Source: a virus
DNA: 51,465 nt
Virus record (IMG/VR): IMGVR_UViG_3300035010_000021
Span: 1 to 51,465 of that record
Strand: one strand, 5' to 3'
This document shows positions 26,957 to 33,606 of the stretch, piece after piece (within the stretch, counting starts at the first letter, position 1; each line of letters begins with the position of its first letter). The notes below the pieces were generated by a model. It searched no databases. It was not told where the DNA came from and saw only the letters and a program-made list of their open reading frames with translations. The position numbers were made by a program, and so were the translations under genes.

Positions 26957-27321
26957 GGTTCGGGAAGGGCGGCCGCCCGAAGTACGGCAACACGAAAGTG
27001 GTCTTTCAGGGCGCGGCTTTCGACTCGATTCTGGAGCGCGACCGCTGGCTGTTCCTGCTCGACATGGAGCGGGAAGGGAAGATCACGAAGCTCCGACGCC
27101 AGGAGCACATCGCCCTGAAAGGGCCGGACGGGTCGACCGTCTGCGTCGTCATCCCTGACTTCAGCTACTACCACCTCGCCGCCGGCCGGGTCGTCCGCGA
27201 GGACACCAAGGGTGTCCTGACCGACGTGTTCCGGGTGAAGGCCAAGCTCTACCGGGCGAACTTCGCCGACGACATCCACATCGTGACCAAGAAAACGCTG
27301 ACGGAGCTGCCATGCGGGTGA
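26953..27321 (+). CDS. DUF1064 nuclease-like protein
   Basis: A 122-residue protein: KYGNTKVVFQGAAFDSILER, RDRWLFLLDMEREGKITKLR, VVIPDFSYYHLAAG, REDTKGVLTDVFRVKAKL. It matches DUF1064, a small phage PD-(D/E)xK-type family; Glu in SILER, Asp in IPDFSY and Glu-x-x-Lys in REDTKG are the likely active site. Such proteins may be Holliday-junction or other DNA nucleases. It has a typical place in phage replication operons. Start by ATGA overlap. Confidence 0.88.
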   Translation: MRFGKGGRPKYGNTKVVFQGAAFDSILERDRWLFLLDMEREGKITKLRRQEHIALKGPDGSTVCVVIPDFSYYHLAAGRVVREDTKGVLTDVFRVKAKLYRANFADDIHIVTKKTLTELPCG

Positions 27322-27689
27322 TCGACTGGACCGACTACGACGCCACCATCTCACACCTGCGGAAACGGGAGCGGATGAATGCCCGCGAGATCGCGGGGGT
27401 AATCGGGCTGGAGCAGCAGTCCGTCCGGCGGCGGATGGTCTACCTCGGCCTGATCGAGCCACCCGCAACCCGGGGACCGATACAGCGATCAGCCGCCAGC
27501 CAGGAGCCGGCCGTCCCGTCGGACATGACCATCGTGGACATGGCCCACCGCGTCCTGAAGGCCGAGGGCTTCACGGACCGGCGGCTGTCGATCATGTCGC
27601 TGGACGAGCGGATGCGGACGGCTAACCGGTTCCTCGCCCAGCGCTTTCGGCCCCAGCTCGGGAAGAATCCGGCGTGGATTCACAAATAG
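27312..27689 (+). CDS. HTH-containing phage protein
   Basis: A 125-residue protein. Residues 8-45 hold a HTH: ISHLRKRERMNAREIAGVI, GLEQQSVRRRMVYLGL. The rest is a helical tail with FLAQRFRPQLGKNPAWIHK. The start overlaps the DUF1064 gene by 10 bases. Likely a DNA-binding regulator; no cofactor site. It is followed at once by a promoter (27691) for the replication genes. Confidence 0.7.
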   Translation: MRVIDWTDYDATISHLRKRERMNAREIAGVIGLEQQSVRRRMVYLGLIEPPATRGPIQRSAASQEPAVPSDMTIVDMAHRVLKAEGFTDRRLSIMSLDERMRTANRFLAQRFRPQLGKNPAWIHK

Positions 27690-27690
27690 C

Positions 27691-27719
27691 TTGACCGAGC
27701 GCGCGGGCGGTGCCACGGT
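27691..27719 (+). promoter_or_regulatory. Promoter of the replication genes
   Basis: TTGACC (27691-27696), 17-base spacer, CACGGT (27714-27719). The -10 box is weak but reads like the TACGGT of the promoter at 10944. It starts two bases after the stop codon of the HTH gene and would give a leader of about 90 bases before the ATG at 27819. Confidence 0.5.
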
Positions 27720-27727
27720 CCGCGGAT

Positions 27728-27818
27728 GGGGAAGGATAGCGTGGCCGCGCGAGAAACCGTCCCTGTAGGCGGCTTCCTTCCCCTTGCCTCCTGCGGGACT
27801 CACCTTACAGGAGGTACG
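27728..27818 (+). promoter_or_regulatory. Structured leader with sequestered ribosome binding site
   Basis: GGGGAAGGA (27728-27736) pairs perfectly with TCCTTCCCC (27775-27783), closing a 38-base loop. Next, CCTCCTG (27787-27793) pairs perfectly with CAGGAGG (27808-27814), the ribosome binding site of the HNH gene. So the folded RNA would shut off translation. This is the layout of a riboswitch, thermosensor or protein-binding leader. I know of no matching RNA class. Confidence 0.6.
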
Positions 27819-28277
27819 ATGCCCACCTATTCCGAACGATTACGCGACCCCCGCTGGCAGAAGAAGCGGCTGGAGATCATGCAACGGGACGGCTTCGCCT
27901 GCACACTCTGTCAAGACGAAAGAGCCACCCTCAACGTCCACCACTGCTACTACGAGCAGGACCGAGACCCGTGGGACTACCCCGACACGTCGCTCCTCAC
28001 CCTCTGCCAGCCGTGCCACGAGAAGGAGACCCACTTCCTCAAGGTCATGAAGCGCGGCCTGGCGATCGAGCTGGGCAAGCTCGGGGCCAGGAGCGTCCAC
28101 TACTACGAGCTGGCGATGGCCTTCGCCCGCCTCGACCCGAAGCGGCTGGACCAGGCGGTCTGGTTCGTCGGGTTCTTCCTGACCGACACCGACTTCCAGG
28201 GCAAGTTCTTTCGCGAACTCGACCTCGCCCGCCCCGCCGACGCGCAGGAGGTGCCGCCGTGCCCACCTACCGCGTGA
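27819..28277 (+). CDS. HNH endonuclease-like protein
   Basis: A 152-residue protein with the zinc-type HNH layout: DPRWQKKRLEIMQRDGFACT, CTLCQDERATLNVHHCYY, DTSLLTLCQPCHEKE. Catalytic His pair in VHHCYY, ligands CxxC and CxxCH. A helical C-terminal half follows (residues 80-150). Could be a homing or DNA-processing nuclease; it lies at the head of the replication genes with its own structured leader. The start at 27819 was taken because a strong CAGGAGG site lies 4 bases upstream. It overlaps the next gene by 19 bases. Confidence 0.85.
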   Translation: MPTYSERLRDPRWQKKRLEIMQRDGFACTLCQDERATLNVHHCYYEQDRDPWDYPDTSLLTLCQPCHEKETHFLKVMKRGLAIELGKLGARSVHYYELAMAFARLDPKRLDQAVWFVGFFLTDTDFQGKFFRELDLARPADAQEVPPCPPTA

Positions 28278-28984
28278 AGAACTGGGACAGGTTCCAGCAC
28301 TACAAGGACCGCACCCCACCCTGGATCCGGCTGCACCGCGGCCTGCTGGACGACTACGAGTTCCACTGCCTGCCGGACGCTAGCAGGGCGCTAGCGCCCT
28401 GCCTGTGGCTGCTCGCCAGCGAGAATCCGGACCCGTCCCGGGGGGAGATCGCGGCCGCCGACGAGAAGATCGCGTTCCGCCTGCGGATGCCCGTCCGGAA
28501 GTTCCAGGACGCCGTCAAGCCGCTGATCGAGCACGGCTTCTTCGAGATGGAGCGTGACGCTAGCGAGGTGCTAGCGGACGGTCCGCACGGCGCTACCCCA
28601 GAGGCAGAGACAGAGGCAGAGGGAGAAGTGCACACCCCGCGCGGGCGCAAGACCCGGATCGGACTTGAGGACCTGTCCGTCGATCACATCGCCGACTGGC
28701 TAGCCCGGAAGCGTGCCGAGGGGAAGTACCTCCGGCACGACGAGCACTTCGTGCTTGAGCAATTCAAGGACTACTGCACATCGAAAGGAAAGACCTATGT
28801 CGACTACATCGCTGCTTACCGCGGAGCCTTCGAGTGGGACCGCTGCCGGCCCCGCCCACAGCACCAACATCAGCTACGGCCCGGGAACGCCGCACTGGGC
28901 CAGGCCGCCCGCCCCGGCAGCAAGGCCGACCGAACTCGTGCCGCCATCGAGCAGGCCCTCCTCGACCTTGGCCACCAGCCTTGA
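28259..28984 (+). CDS. Phage replication protein with N-terminal winged helix
   Basis: A 241-residue protein from a GTG at 28259; GTG 28274 is an alternative. NWDRFQHYKDRTPPWIRLHR, GLLDDYEFHCLPDASRALAP and KIAFRLRMPVRKFQDAV are the start of the O-like replication-initiation family, in which a winged helix binds the phage origin. The middle is acidic and flexible, and a second domain follows (IADWLARKRAEGKY, HDEHFVLEQFKDYCTSKGK). The gene holds internal GACGCTAGC/GCTAGC repeats (28378-28400, 28557-28576). The last 188 bases also encode the start of the next gene in another frame. Confidence 0.75.
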   Translation: MPTYRVKNWDRFQHYKDRTPPWIRLHRGLLDDYEFHCLPDASRALAPCLWLLASENPDPSRGEIAAADEKIAFRLRMPVRKFQDAVKPLIEHGFFEMERDASEVLADGPHGATPEAETEAEGEVHTPRGRKTRIGLEDLSVDHIADWLARKRAEGKYLRHDEHFVLEQFKDYCTSKGKTYVDYIAAYRGAFEWDRCRPRPQHQHQLRPGNAALGQAARPGSKADRTRAAIEQALLDLGHQP

Positions 28985-29333
28985 CGCCCAGGCCCAACTC
29001 GCCGCCCTCCTGGCGCAGTGCTACGACGCCTTGAAGGTCTACGGCAAGGAGCCGGAGCAACTCGGCAACCTCGTCAAGGTCTTCGTCCTCGTCCTCGGCG
29101 AGTATGACTACCCGGCCATCCGGGTGGCCTTCGCGACCTATCTGAAGCGGCACACCGACTTGCCGGCACCCGCCGACATCGTGAAGATCATCGACCCGCC
29201 CCCGCCGGTCCTCTCGGCCGCCGCCTACACCGCGCTGCGAAAGCGGATCGAGGAGGGCTATTACCCGGACAGCGAAGACCGGGCTTTTCTACGGGCGTTC
29301 GAGGCCCAGGAGTACGCGAAGGTGCGGCCGTGA
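28797..29333 (+). CDS. Replication-associated protein in a long overlap
   Basis: A 178-residue protein. The ATG at 28797 has a strong GGAAAG site 5 bases upstream; no other start fits after the overlap. The first 62 residues, in the overlap, are Ser/Pro/Thr-rich linker; the rest is helical: QAQLAALLAQCYDALKVYG, VLGEYDYPAIRVAFATYL, KRHTDLPAPADIVKII. The second part resembles loaders or helper proteins beside O-like initiators (a helical bundle with HTDLPAPADI). Possible role: helicase loading. 188-base overlap with the preceding gene. Confidence 0.7.
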   Translation: MSTTSLLTAEPSSGTAAGPAHSTNISYGPGTPHWARPPAPAARPTELVPPSSRPSSTLATSLDAQAQLAALLAQCYDALKVYGKEPEQLGNLVKVFVLVLGEYDYPAIRVAFATYLKRHTDLPAPADIVKIIDPPPPVLSAAAYTALRKRIEEGYYPDSEDRAFLRAFEAQEYAKVRP

Positions 29334-29665
29334 TCTGGCGCGACCCCATTGCCGAGCATCCCCCGCTCCGCACCCGCATCCGGCTCCGTCTGTCCGACGA
29401 CTTCCGGGCCGCGCACGGGATCAAGGACACCTGCCTGGACGGCTACCTGATCGAGCCGAACTCGCCGCCGATGTCCGGGTTCTCGACCGTCCTCGGCCCG
29501 CACGTCACCGGCTGGATGCCCGTCACGCCCTGGGTGGATCGCGGCCCCGGCAGGGACGATCCCCTCGACCGGACCCGCGGCGCGTTGGACGCCATCGGGG
29601 CCAAGCTGGCCGAGAAGCGAGCGGCCCCCCGGACGTGGTACGGAGACCGGCAGGAGGAGGCCTGA
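29330..29665 (+). CDS. Hypothetical phage protein (111 aa)
   Basis: A 111-residue protein from a GTG overlapping the preceding stop. Beta-rich N-terminal half (PLRTRIRLRLSDDFRAAHG, CLDGYLIEPN, GPHVTGWMPVTPWVD) and a short helical end with a basic tail. No known family. It is coupled to the replication-type gene upstream. Two bases separate it from the next GTG. Confidence 0.65.
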   Translation: MIWRDPIAEHPPLRTRIRLRLSDDFRAAHGIKDTCLDGYLIEPNSPPMSGFSTVLGPHVTGWMPVTPWVDRGPGRDDPLDRTRGALDAIGAKLAEKRAAPRTWYGDRQEEA

Positions 29666-29666
29666 C

Positions 29667-29831
29667 GTGACGGACGACGCGAGCGAACTCATCGAGGCGG
29701 TGAGCGGGTTGAAGCGGAAGCCCGGGGATACCGGCGACCCGGCCGGGAGCGGCCGTGTCAACGAAGTGGTTGACCAGATCGCCGCCCCCATCCGCCGGCA
29801 CATCGCCGCCACGCGGGAGCAGGAAGCGTGA
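29667..29831 (+). CDS. Small protein with KPGDTG motif (54 aa)
   Basis: A 54-residue protein from a GTG: SELIEAVSGLKRKPGDTGD, PAGSGRVNEVVDQIAAPIRR. It matches the first 45 residues of 12666-13124 (LRPKPGDTG, VADVVDQVIALIRQH). Two helices with a KPGDTG turn. No function known. The GTG follows GGCAGGAGGAGG, a strong site. Confidence 0.6.
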   Translation: MTDDASELIEAVSGLKRKPGDTGDPAGSGRVNEVVDQIAAPIRRHIAATREQEA

Positions 29832-29989
29832 CATACCGCGACGATCTGATCGAGGCGAACGACCTCAACCAAGGTGAATTGCTGGCCTCCTTGCAGGCCA
29901 TCCCCCATCCCGGTTACGGCGCCCTTCTCGCCATGCACGTCCTTCAGTCGGCTGTCAGAACCGGTGAAACTGTCGGGCCGAAGTCATGA
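29828..29989 (+). CDS. Small hypothetical protein (53 aa)
   Basis: A 53-residue protein from GTG at 29828, overlapping the preceding stop: YRDDLIEANDLNQGELLASL, HPGYGALLAMHVLQSAVRTG. Helical; no family known. Its TGA overlaps the ATG of the Ref-like gene. Confidence 0.5.
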   Translation: MTYRDDLIEANDLNQGELLASLQAIPHPGYGALLAMHVLQSAVRTGETVGPKS

Positions 29990-30360
29990 GCCTCACCCAC
30001 CTCCCTCCGTTCCAGAAGGGTAAGAAGCCCGCCCGGATGAAGGGTCAGGCCGGACCGGCCATCCCAGAGGAGCGTGCCGATCTGGCCCGCGTGGCGTCCC
30101 TCGGGTGCGTCGTCTGCCGGAACGAGAACCTCGGCGAGACGCCGGCCCACGCCCACCACATCAACTGCGGCACGATGGGGCGGAAGGCCAGCGACTTCGA
30201 GACCATCCCCCTCTGCCCGGTCCACCACCAGGACGGCGACGGCACGCCCCGGTACGGCGGGCACATTGCCGTTCACCGGGGACTCAGGGCATTTGAAGCA
30301 CGGTATGGGAAGGAGCAGGAGCTACTGGAACAAGTACGCCGAGAGCTAGCTGGCGAGTAA
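29986..30360 (+). CDS. Ref-like HNH nuclease
   Basis: A 124-residue protein: ERADLARVASLGCVVCRNEN, TPAHAHHINCGTMGRKASD, ETIPLCPVHHQDGDG. This is the layout of the phage P1 Ref family, a RecA-dependent HNH nuclease that makes targeted breaks, and of similar small siphophage HNH proteins. Zinc ligands C-x-x-C and C-x-x-HH, catalytic His in HAHHI. The end (EARYGKEQELLEQVRRELAG) is a helix. Last gene of the rightward replication group; 6 bases later begins the end of a leftward gene. Confidence 0.85.
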   Translation: MSLTHLPPFQKGKKPARMKGQAGPAIPEERADLARVASLGCVVCRNENLGETPAHAHHINCGTMGRKASDFETIPLCPVHHQDGDGTPRYGGHIAVHRGLRAFEARYGKEQELLEQVRRELAGE

Positions 30361-30366
30361 TATGGC

Positions 30367-30762
30367 TTACCCGACTTCATCGGATTCGCCACCATGCTTC
30401 GCCATGATATGATCGATTCGCTGTCGCAACTCTTTTAGTGCCTCGATGATCGTCGTGTCCGAGTCCACTACCGTGTCAGGCGCTGGTTTCTTCGGTACGG
30501 GTGGTGGGGCCACCGGTGCGGTAGGCGGCTTGGGAGGTGGCGGCGGCGCGGGCGGAATCGCTGCTCGGATTAGTCCTTTGATGCTCGGCCGCTTCTCCTT
30601 GTGGTGACAGGCGTAGTGGAGAAGCATGTACAGCGCGCCGCATCCGAGTGAAAGCGCACCGAAGGGAGGGTGGGTCTTCCCGACGGCAGCAAAGATCAGA
30701 TAAAGAAGCCCCGCTACCAGGCCGGCTTCTGCGATCCCGAATCGTGTCTGAAGCTTCCTCAT
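30367..30762 (-). CDS. Membrane protein with proline-rich linker
   Basis: A 131-residue protein: two spans (GLVAGLLYLIFAAVG, residues 14-28; LSLGCGALYMLLHYACH, 37-53), then a Pro-rich linker (PPAPPPPPKPPTAPVAPPPV, about 70-95) and a helical end (IEALKELRQRIDHIMAKHGG). The linker could cross the periplasm or reach into the cytoplasm. It is the only leftward gene between the replication and late modules; probably a lysogeny-expressed or exclusion protein by position. GGGAGA precedes the ATG. Confidence 0.7.
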   Translation of the reverse strand: MRKLQTRFGIAEAGLVAGLLYLIFAAVGKTHPPFGALSLGCGALYMLLHYACHHKEKRPSIKGLIRAAIPPAPPPPPKPPTAPVAPPPVPKKPAPDTVVDSDTTIIEALKELRQRIDHIMAKHGGESDEVG

Positions 30763-30879
30763 CGTGGGAGTCTCCCGGGCGACAAAAAAGGCTAGAAGCG
30801 CCGTAGAAAGTCGCCACTATTTTTGCCCACTATGCCTATTCTCCCTCCGCGGTCACACTTTTCGTCGCCCCAGGCGCGA

Positions 30880-30910
30880 ATCATAGGATTCTGTTCAGGC
30901 CCGAGTGCAA
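30880..30910 (-). promoter_or_regulatory. Leftward promoter candidate of the membrane gene
   Basis: On the minus strand TTGCAC (30910-30905), 19-base spacer, TATGAT (30885-30880). The -10 box is near perfect; the spacer is long. The -35 box is also the left arm of the inverted repeat at 30905-30938. Confidence 0.4.
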
Positions 30911-30938
30911 ATCTGTAAACCAAATCTTACAATTGCAC
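30905..30938. promoter_or_regulatory. Nested inverted-repeat operator
   Basis: GTGCAA (30905-30910) and TTGCAC (30933-30938) enclose TGTAA (30914-30918) and TTACA (30927-30931). All four arms match perfectly. The outer arms are the -35 candidates of the two opposite promoters, so a dimeric regulator bound here could control both. Confidence 0.55.
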
Positions 30939-30961
30939 TACTTGCTCGCCTGTGTCACACT
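30933..30961 (+). promoter_or_regulatory. Rightward promoter candidate of gene 30982
   Basis: TTGCAC (30933-30938), 17-base spacer, CACACT (30956-30961). Both boxes are weak, as expected of a promoter that needs an activator. The RNA would begin close to the hairpin CACTCC/GGAGTG (30957-30962 and 30974-30979) that covers the GAGGAG ribosome binding site. Confidence 0.35.
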
Positions 30962-30981
30962 CCACAAAACTGAGGAGTGGC

Positions 30982-31464
30982 ATGGGGGAACAGCGGATCG
31001 TCAACGGCCGGGTCGAGGCCATCGTCTACCCCACCCGGGAGCGGAACGCCAAGGGCGACGTCCGCCAGATCACGACCGAACGCGGCGGGCTGGAGTTCTC
31101 CGTCTACGCCCGCGACGTGCTGAGCTACTACCTCAAGCGCGACCACATCACCGTCCCCCAGTTGAAGGCCGCCCGCCGCCTCCACCGCCTCTACCGCGAG
31201 GGCTGTACCTCCACCGGCTTCGTCCAGTTCCAGTACCGCGAGTCGTCCGGCGGGAGCCGCGACCTGAACCCCGACCCGCCCGGCGCGTCCGGCCGGCTGT
31301 TCCGCGAGGCGATGGACGCGGTGCGGGGGGTGAAGGAGAAGAAGCTCGCCTTCGCCGTCTGCTGCCACGACGAGTTCGCCGGGAAGGGGAACATCCGCCA
31401 CCTGCAATCGGCGCTCGACGACCTGGTGGCGTTCTTCAACCGGCGGGACGCGGCCCGGCGGTGA
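30982..31464 (+). CDS. Possible late-gene regulator
   Basis: A 160-residue protein from ATG 30982 with GAGGAG upstream. GEQRIVNGRVEAIVYPTRER, GGLEFSVYARDVLSYYLKRD, ITVPQLKAARRLHRLYREG, KEKKLAFAVCCHDEFAGKGN. The second half is helical with basic patches. It stands directly before the packaging genes, where many siphophages have their late activator (RinA/ArpU type). This is an inference from position and size; I cannot match it to a known family. Confidence 0.6.
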   Translation: MGEQRIVNGRVEAIVYPTRERNAKGDVRQITTERGGLEFSVYARDVLSYYLKRDHITVPQLKAARRLHRLYREGCTSTGFVQFQYRESSGGSRDLNPDPPGASGRLFREAMDAVRGVKEKKLAFAVCCHDEFAGKGNIRHLQSALDDLVAFFNRRDAARR

Positions 31465-31510
31465 TCTTTACGCCCACTTTATGCCCCGCCGAAAACACTC
31501 ACATTGCCAC

Positions 31511-31539
31511 TTGACGTTTTGCCCCAATCGTGTGAGAAT
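31511..31539 (+). promoter_or_regulatory. Promoter candidate for the packaging genes
   Basis: TTGACG (31511-31516), 17-base spacer, GAGAAT (31534-31539). It lies 46 bases past the regulator gene and 36 bases before the first small frame with a GGAGGC site (31575). A likely start of the late transcript. Confidence 0.5.
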
Positions 31540-31591
31540 CGGGCAAGATCGAATTCCCGCCACCGGAGGCCAGCATGACGGACCGCGCCCA

Positions 31592-31654
31592 ATGCTCCCG
31601 TTCCTGCCGTTAGTCCTCGTGGCCCTCATCCTCGCCGCATTCGCCCGCCGATGA
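31592..31654 (+). CDS. 20-residue hydrophobic peptide
   Basis: A 20-codon frame, LPFLPLVLVALILAAFARR, hydrophobic with a basic end. Its TGA overlaps the next ATG. A 12-codon frame from 31575 with a better site (GGAGGC) overlaps it. It may be a real membrane peptide or a coupling frame before the terminase genes. Confidence 0.35.
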   Translation: MLPFLPLVLVALILAAFARR

Positions 31655-31728
31655 CCGACCCGTACAAGTCCCTCCACGACCACCTCAAGAAGCTCGCCAT
31701 CCCCGAGCGCCCGAAGAAGCCCCAGTGA
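31651..31728 (+). CDS. 25-residue basic peptide
   Basis: A 25-codon frame, TDPYKSLHDHLKKLAIPERP and a KKPQ end, basic and helical. ATG overlaps the preceding stop and its TGA overlaps the GTG of the small terminase. Such small peptides before terS are common, with unknown roles. Confidence 0.4.
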   Translation: MTDPYKSLHDHLKKLAIPERPKKPQ

Positions 31729-32264
31729 CCGGGCTGACGCCGCGCGTCGAGCGGTTCGTCCGGGAGTACCTGATCGACCAGAACGGAACCCAGGCCGCCA
31801 TCCGCACCGGGTACAGCGAACGGACCGCCGCCCAGCAGGCGTCCCGACTGTTAACCAATGCGAAGGTTTCCGCCGCCATCGTCGACGGGCAGAAGTCCGT
31901 GGCCGAGCGGCTCGGGATCACCGCCGAGCGCGTCCTGACCGAGTACGCCCGCCTCGCCTTCCTCGACATCCGCAAGGCGTTCGACGAGGACGGCCGGCTC
32001 AGGCCGATCCACGACCTCGACGACGACACCGTCGCCGCCGTCAGCGGCATCGAGGTGGAGGACCTGTACGAGGGCAAGGGGGCGGACCGCGAGCACGTCG
32101 GCCGCCTCCACAAGCTCAAGCTCAGCGACAAGAAGGCCGCGCTCGACAGCCTCGCCAAGCACATCGGCCTGCTCAAAGACGGCCACCCCGGCGGCCTGAC
32201 GCTCAACCTCGCCGGGCAGGTCCACGTGTACCTTCCGGACAATGGCCGCGACCGGCGGGATTAG
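31725..32264 (+). CDS. terS: Terminase small subunit
   Basis: A 179-residue protein of the Terminase_2 (XtmA-like) family: TPRVERFVREYLIDQNGTQA, AIRTGYSERTAAQQASRLL, NAKVSAAIVDGQKSVAERLG. The N-terminal HTH recognises the packaging site; the central helices form a ring. The rest is ERVLTEYARLAFLDIRKAF, DKKAALDSLAKHIGLLKD. It selects phage DNA and loads the large subunit. GTG start, coupled; overlaps the TerL gene by 23 bases. Confidence 0.92.
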   Translation: MTGLTPRVERFVREYLIDQNGTQAAIRTGYSERTAAQQASRLLTNAKVSAAIVDGQKSVAERLGITAERVLTEYARLAFLDIRKAFDEDGRLRPIHDLDDDTVAAVSGIEVEDLYEGKGADREHVGRLHKLKLSDKKAALDSLAKHIGLLKDGHPGGLTLNLAGQVHVYLPDNGRDRRD

Positions 32265-33606
32265 GCCCCAACCCGGCCCCCAAGAGGTCTTCCTCGCCAC
32301 CCCGGCGGACGTCGCCATCTACGGCGGCGCGGCGGGCGGGGGCAAGAGCTTCGCCCTCCTGCTGGAGCCCACCCGGCACCTGAAGAACCCGGGCTTCGGC
32401 GCGGTCGTGTTCCGCCGCCAGTCCACCGACATCACCAAGGAGGGGGCGCTCTGGGACGAGAGCCAGCCGCTCTACAAGGCCCTCGGCGGCGTCCCCCGCG
32501 AGGGCAAGCTCGACTGGTCCTTCCCGTCCGGGGCGGCCGTCAGCTTCTCCCACCTGGAGCACGAGAACGACAAGTACAGCTGGCAGGGGGCACAGGTCCC
32601 GCTGATCGCCTTCGACGAGCTGACCCACTTCACCCGGTCGCAGTTCTGGTACATGTTCAGCCGGAACCGCTCGACGTGCGGCGTCCGCCCGTACGTCCGG
32701 GCCAGTTGCAACCCCGACCCCGACTCGTTCGTGGCCGGGCTGGTGGAGTGGTACATCGACCCCGAAACCGGGTACGCCGTCCCCGAGCGGAGCGGCGTCA
32801 TCCGGTACTTCGTCCGCCACGGCGAAGACCTGATCTGGGCCGACCACCCGCACGCGCTGCTCGACCAGTTCGCCGAGCTGACCCCTCACGACGTCAAGTC
32901 GTTCACGTTCGTCGCCTCCAGCGTCTTCGACAACAGAATCCTGTTGGAGAAGGACCCCGGCTACCTGGGCAACCTGAAGGCCCAGGACCACGTCAACCGG
33001 GAGCGGCTGCTCAAGGGGAACTGGAAGATCCGGCCGGCGGCGGGACTGTACTTCAAGCGCCGCTACTTCGAGGTCGTCGACGTCGCGCCGGCCCAGGCCC
33101 GCCGCGTCCGCCACTGGGACCTGGCCGCCACCGAGGCGAAGCCCGGCACGGACCCCGACTGGACCGTCGGCCTGCGGCTGTCCCGGGACGAACACGGCAC
33201 CTTCTACGTGGAACACGTCGAGCGGTTCCGCGGCAGCCCCCAGCGGGTCGAGGCCGCGATCCTCAACACCGCCGCCGCCGACGGCCCCGCCGTCACGGTC
33301 AGCCTGCCGCAGGATCCGGGGCAGGCGGGCAAGGCGCAAGCGAAATACCTCGTCGGCCGGCTGGCCGGCTACCCCGTCCGGGCCGAACGCGAAACAGGAG
33401 ACAAGGTGACACGAGCCATGCCCGCATCCGCCCAGGCCGAGGCCGGGAACGTCAAGATCGTCCGAGGGGCGTGGAACGACGCCTTCCTGGCCGAGTTGGA
33501 GAACTTCCCCTCGCCGAACGCCAAGGACGACCAGGTCGACGCCCTGTCCGGGGCGCTCAACGCCCTCGTCGGGCGGCCCGTCACGCCGTCGCTCCGGAGC
33601 CTGTAG
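32242..33606 (+). CDS. terL: Terminase large subunit
   Basis: A 454-residue ATPase-nuclease. Walker A AIYGGAAGGGKS (residues 25-36), Walker B LIAFDELTHF (about 122-131), coupling motif near SCNPDPDS; nuclease domain from about residue 290 with HWDLAAT, PQDPGQAGKA and KDDQVDALSGA giving the acidic residues. It drives DNA into the prohead and cuts it. The C-terminal TIGR01630-type nuclease is typical of HK97-like and GTA-like phages. It starts inside the TerS gene and ends next to the portal start. Confidence 0.96.
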   Translation: MAATGGIRPQPGPQEVFLATPADVAIYGGAAGGGKSFALLLEPTRHLKNPGFGAVVFRRQSTDITKEGALWDESQPLYKALGGVPREGKLDWSFPSGAAVSFSHLEHENDKYSWQGAQVPLIAFDELTHFTRSQFWYMFSRNRSTCGVRPYVRASCNPDPDSFVAGLVEWYIDPETGYAVPERSGVIRYFVRHGEDLIWADHPHALLDQFAELTPHDVKSFTFVASSVFDNRILLEKDPGYLGNLKAQDHVNRERLLKGNWKIRPAAGLYFKRRYFEVVDVAPAQARRVRHWDLAATEAKPGTDPDWTVGLRLSRDEHGTFYVEHVERFRGSPQRVEAAILNTAAADGPAVTVSLPQDPGQAGKAQAKYLVGRLAGYPVRAERETGDKVTRAMPASAQAEAGNVKIVRGAWNDAFLAELENFPSPNAKDDQVDALSGALNALVGRPVTPSLRSL

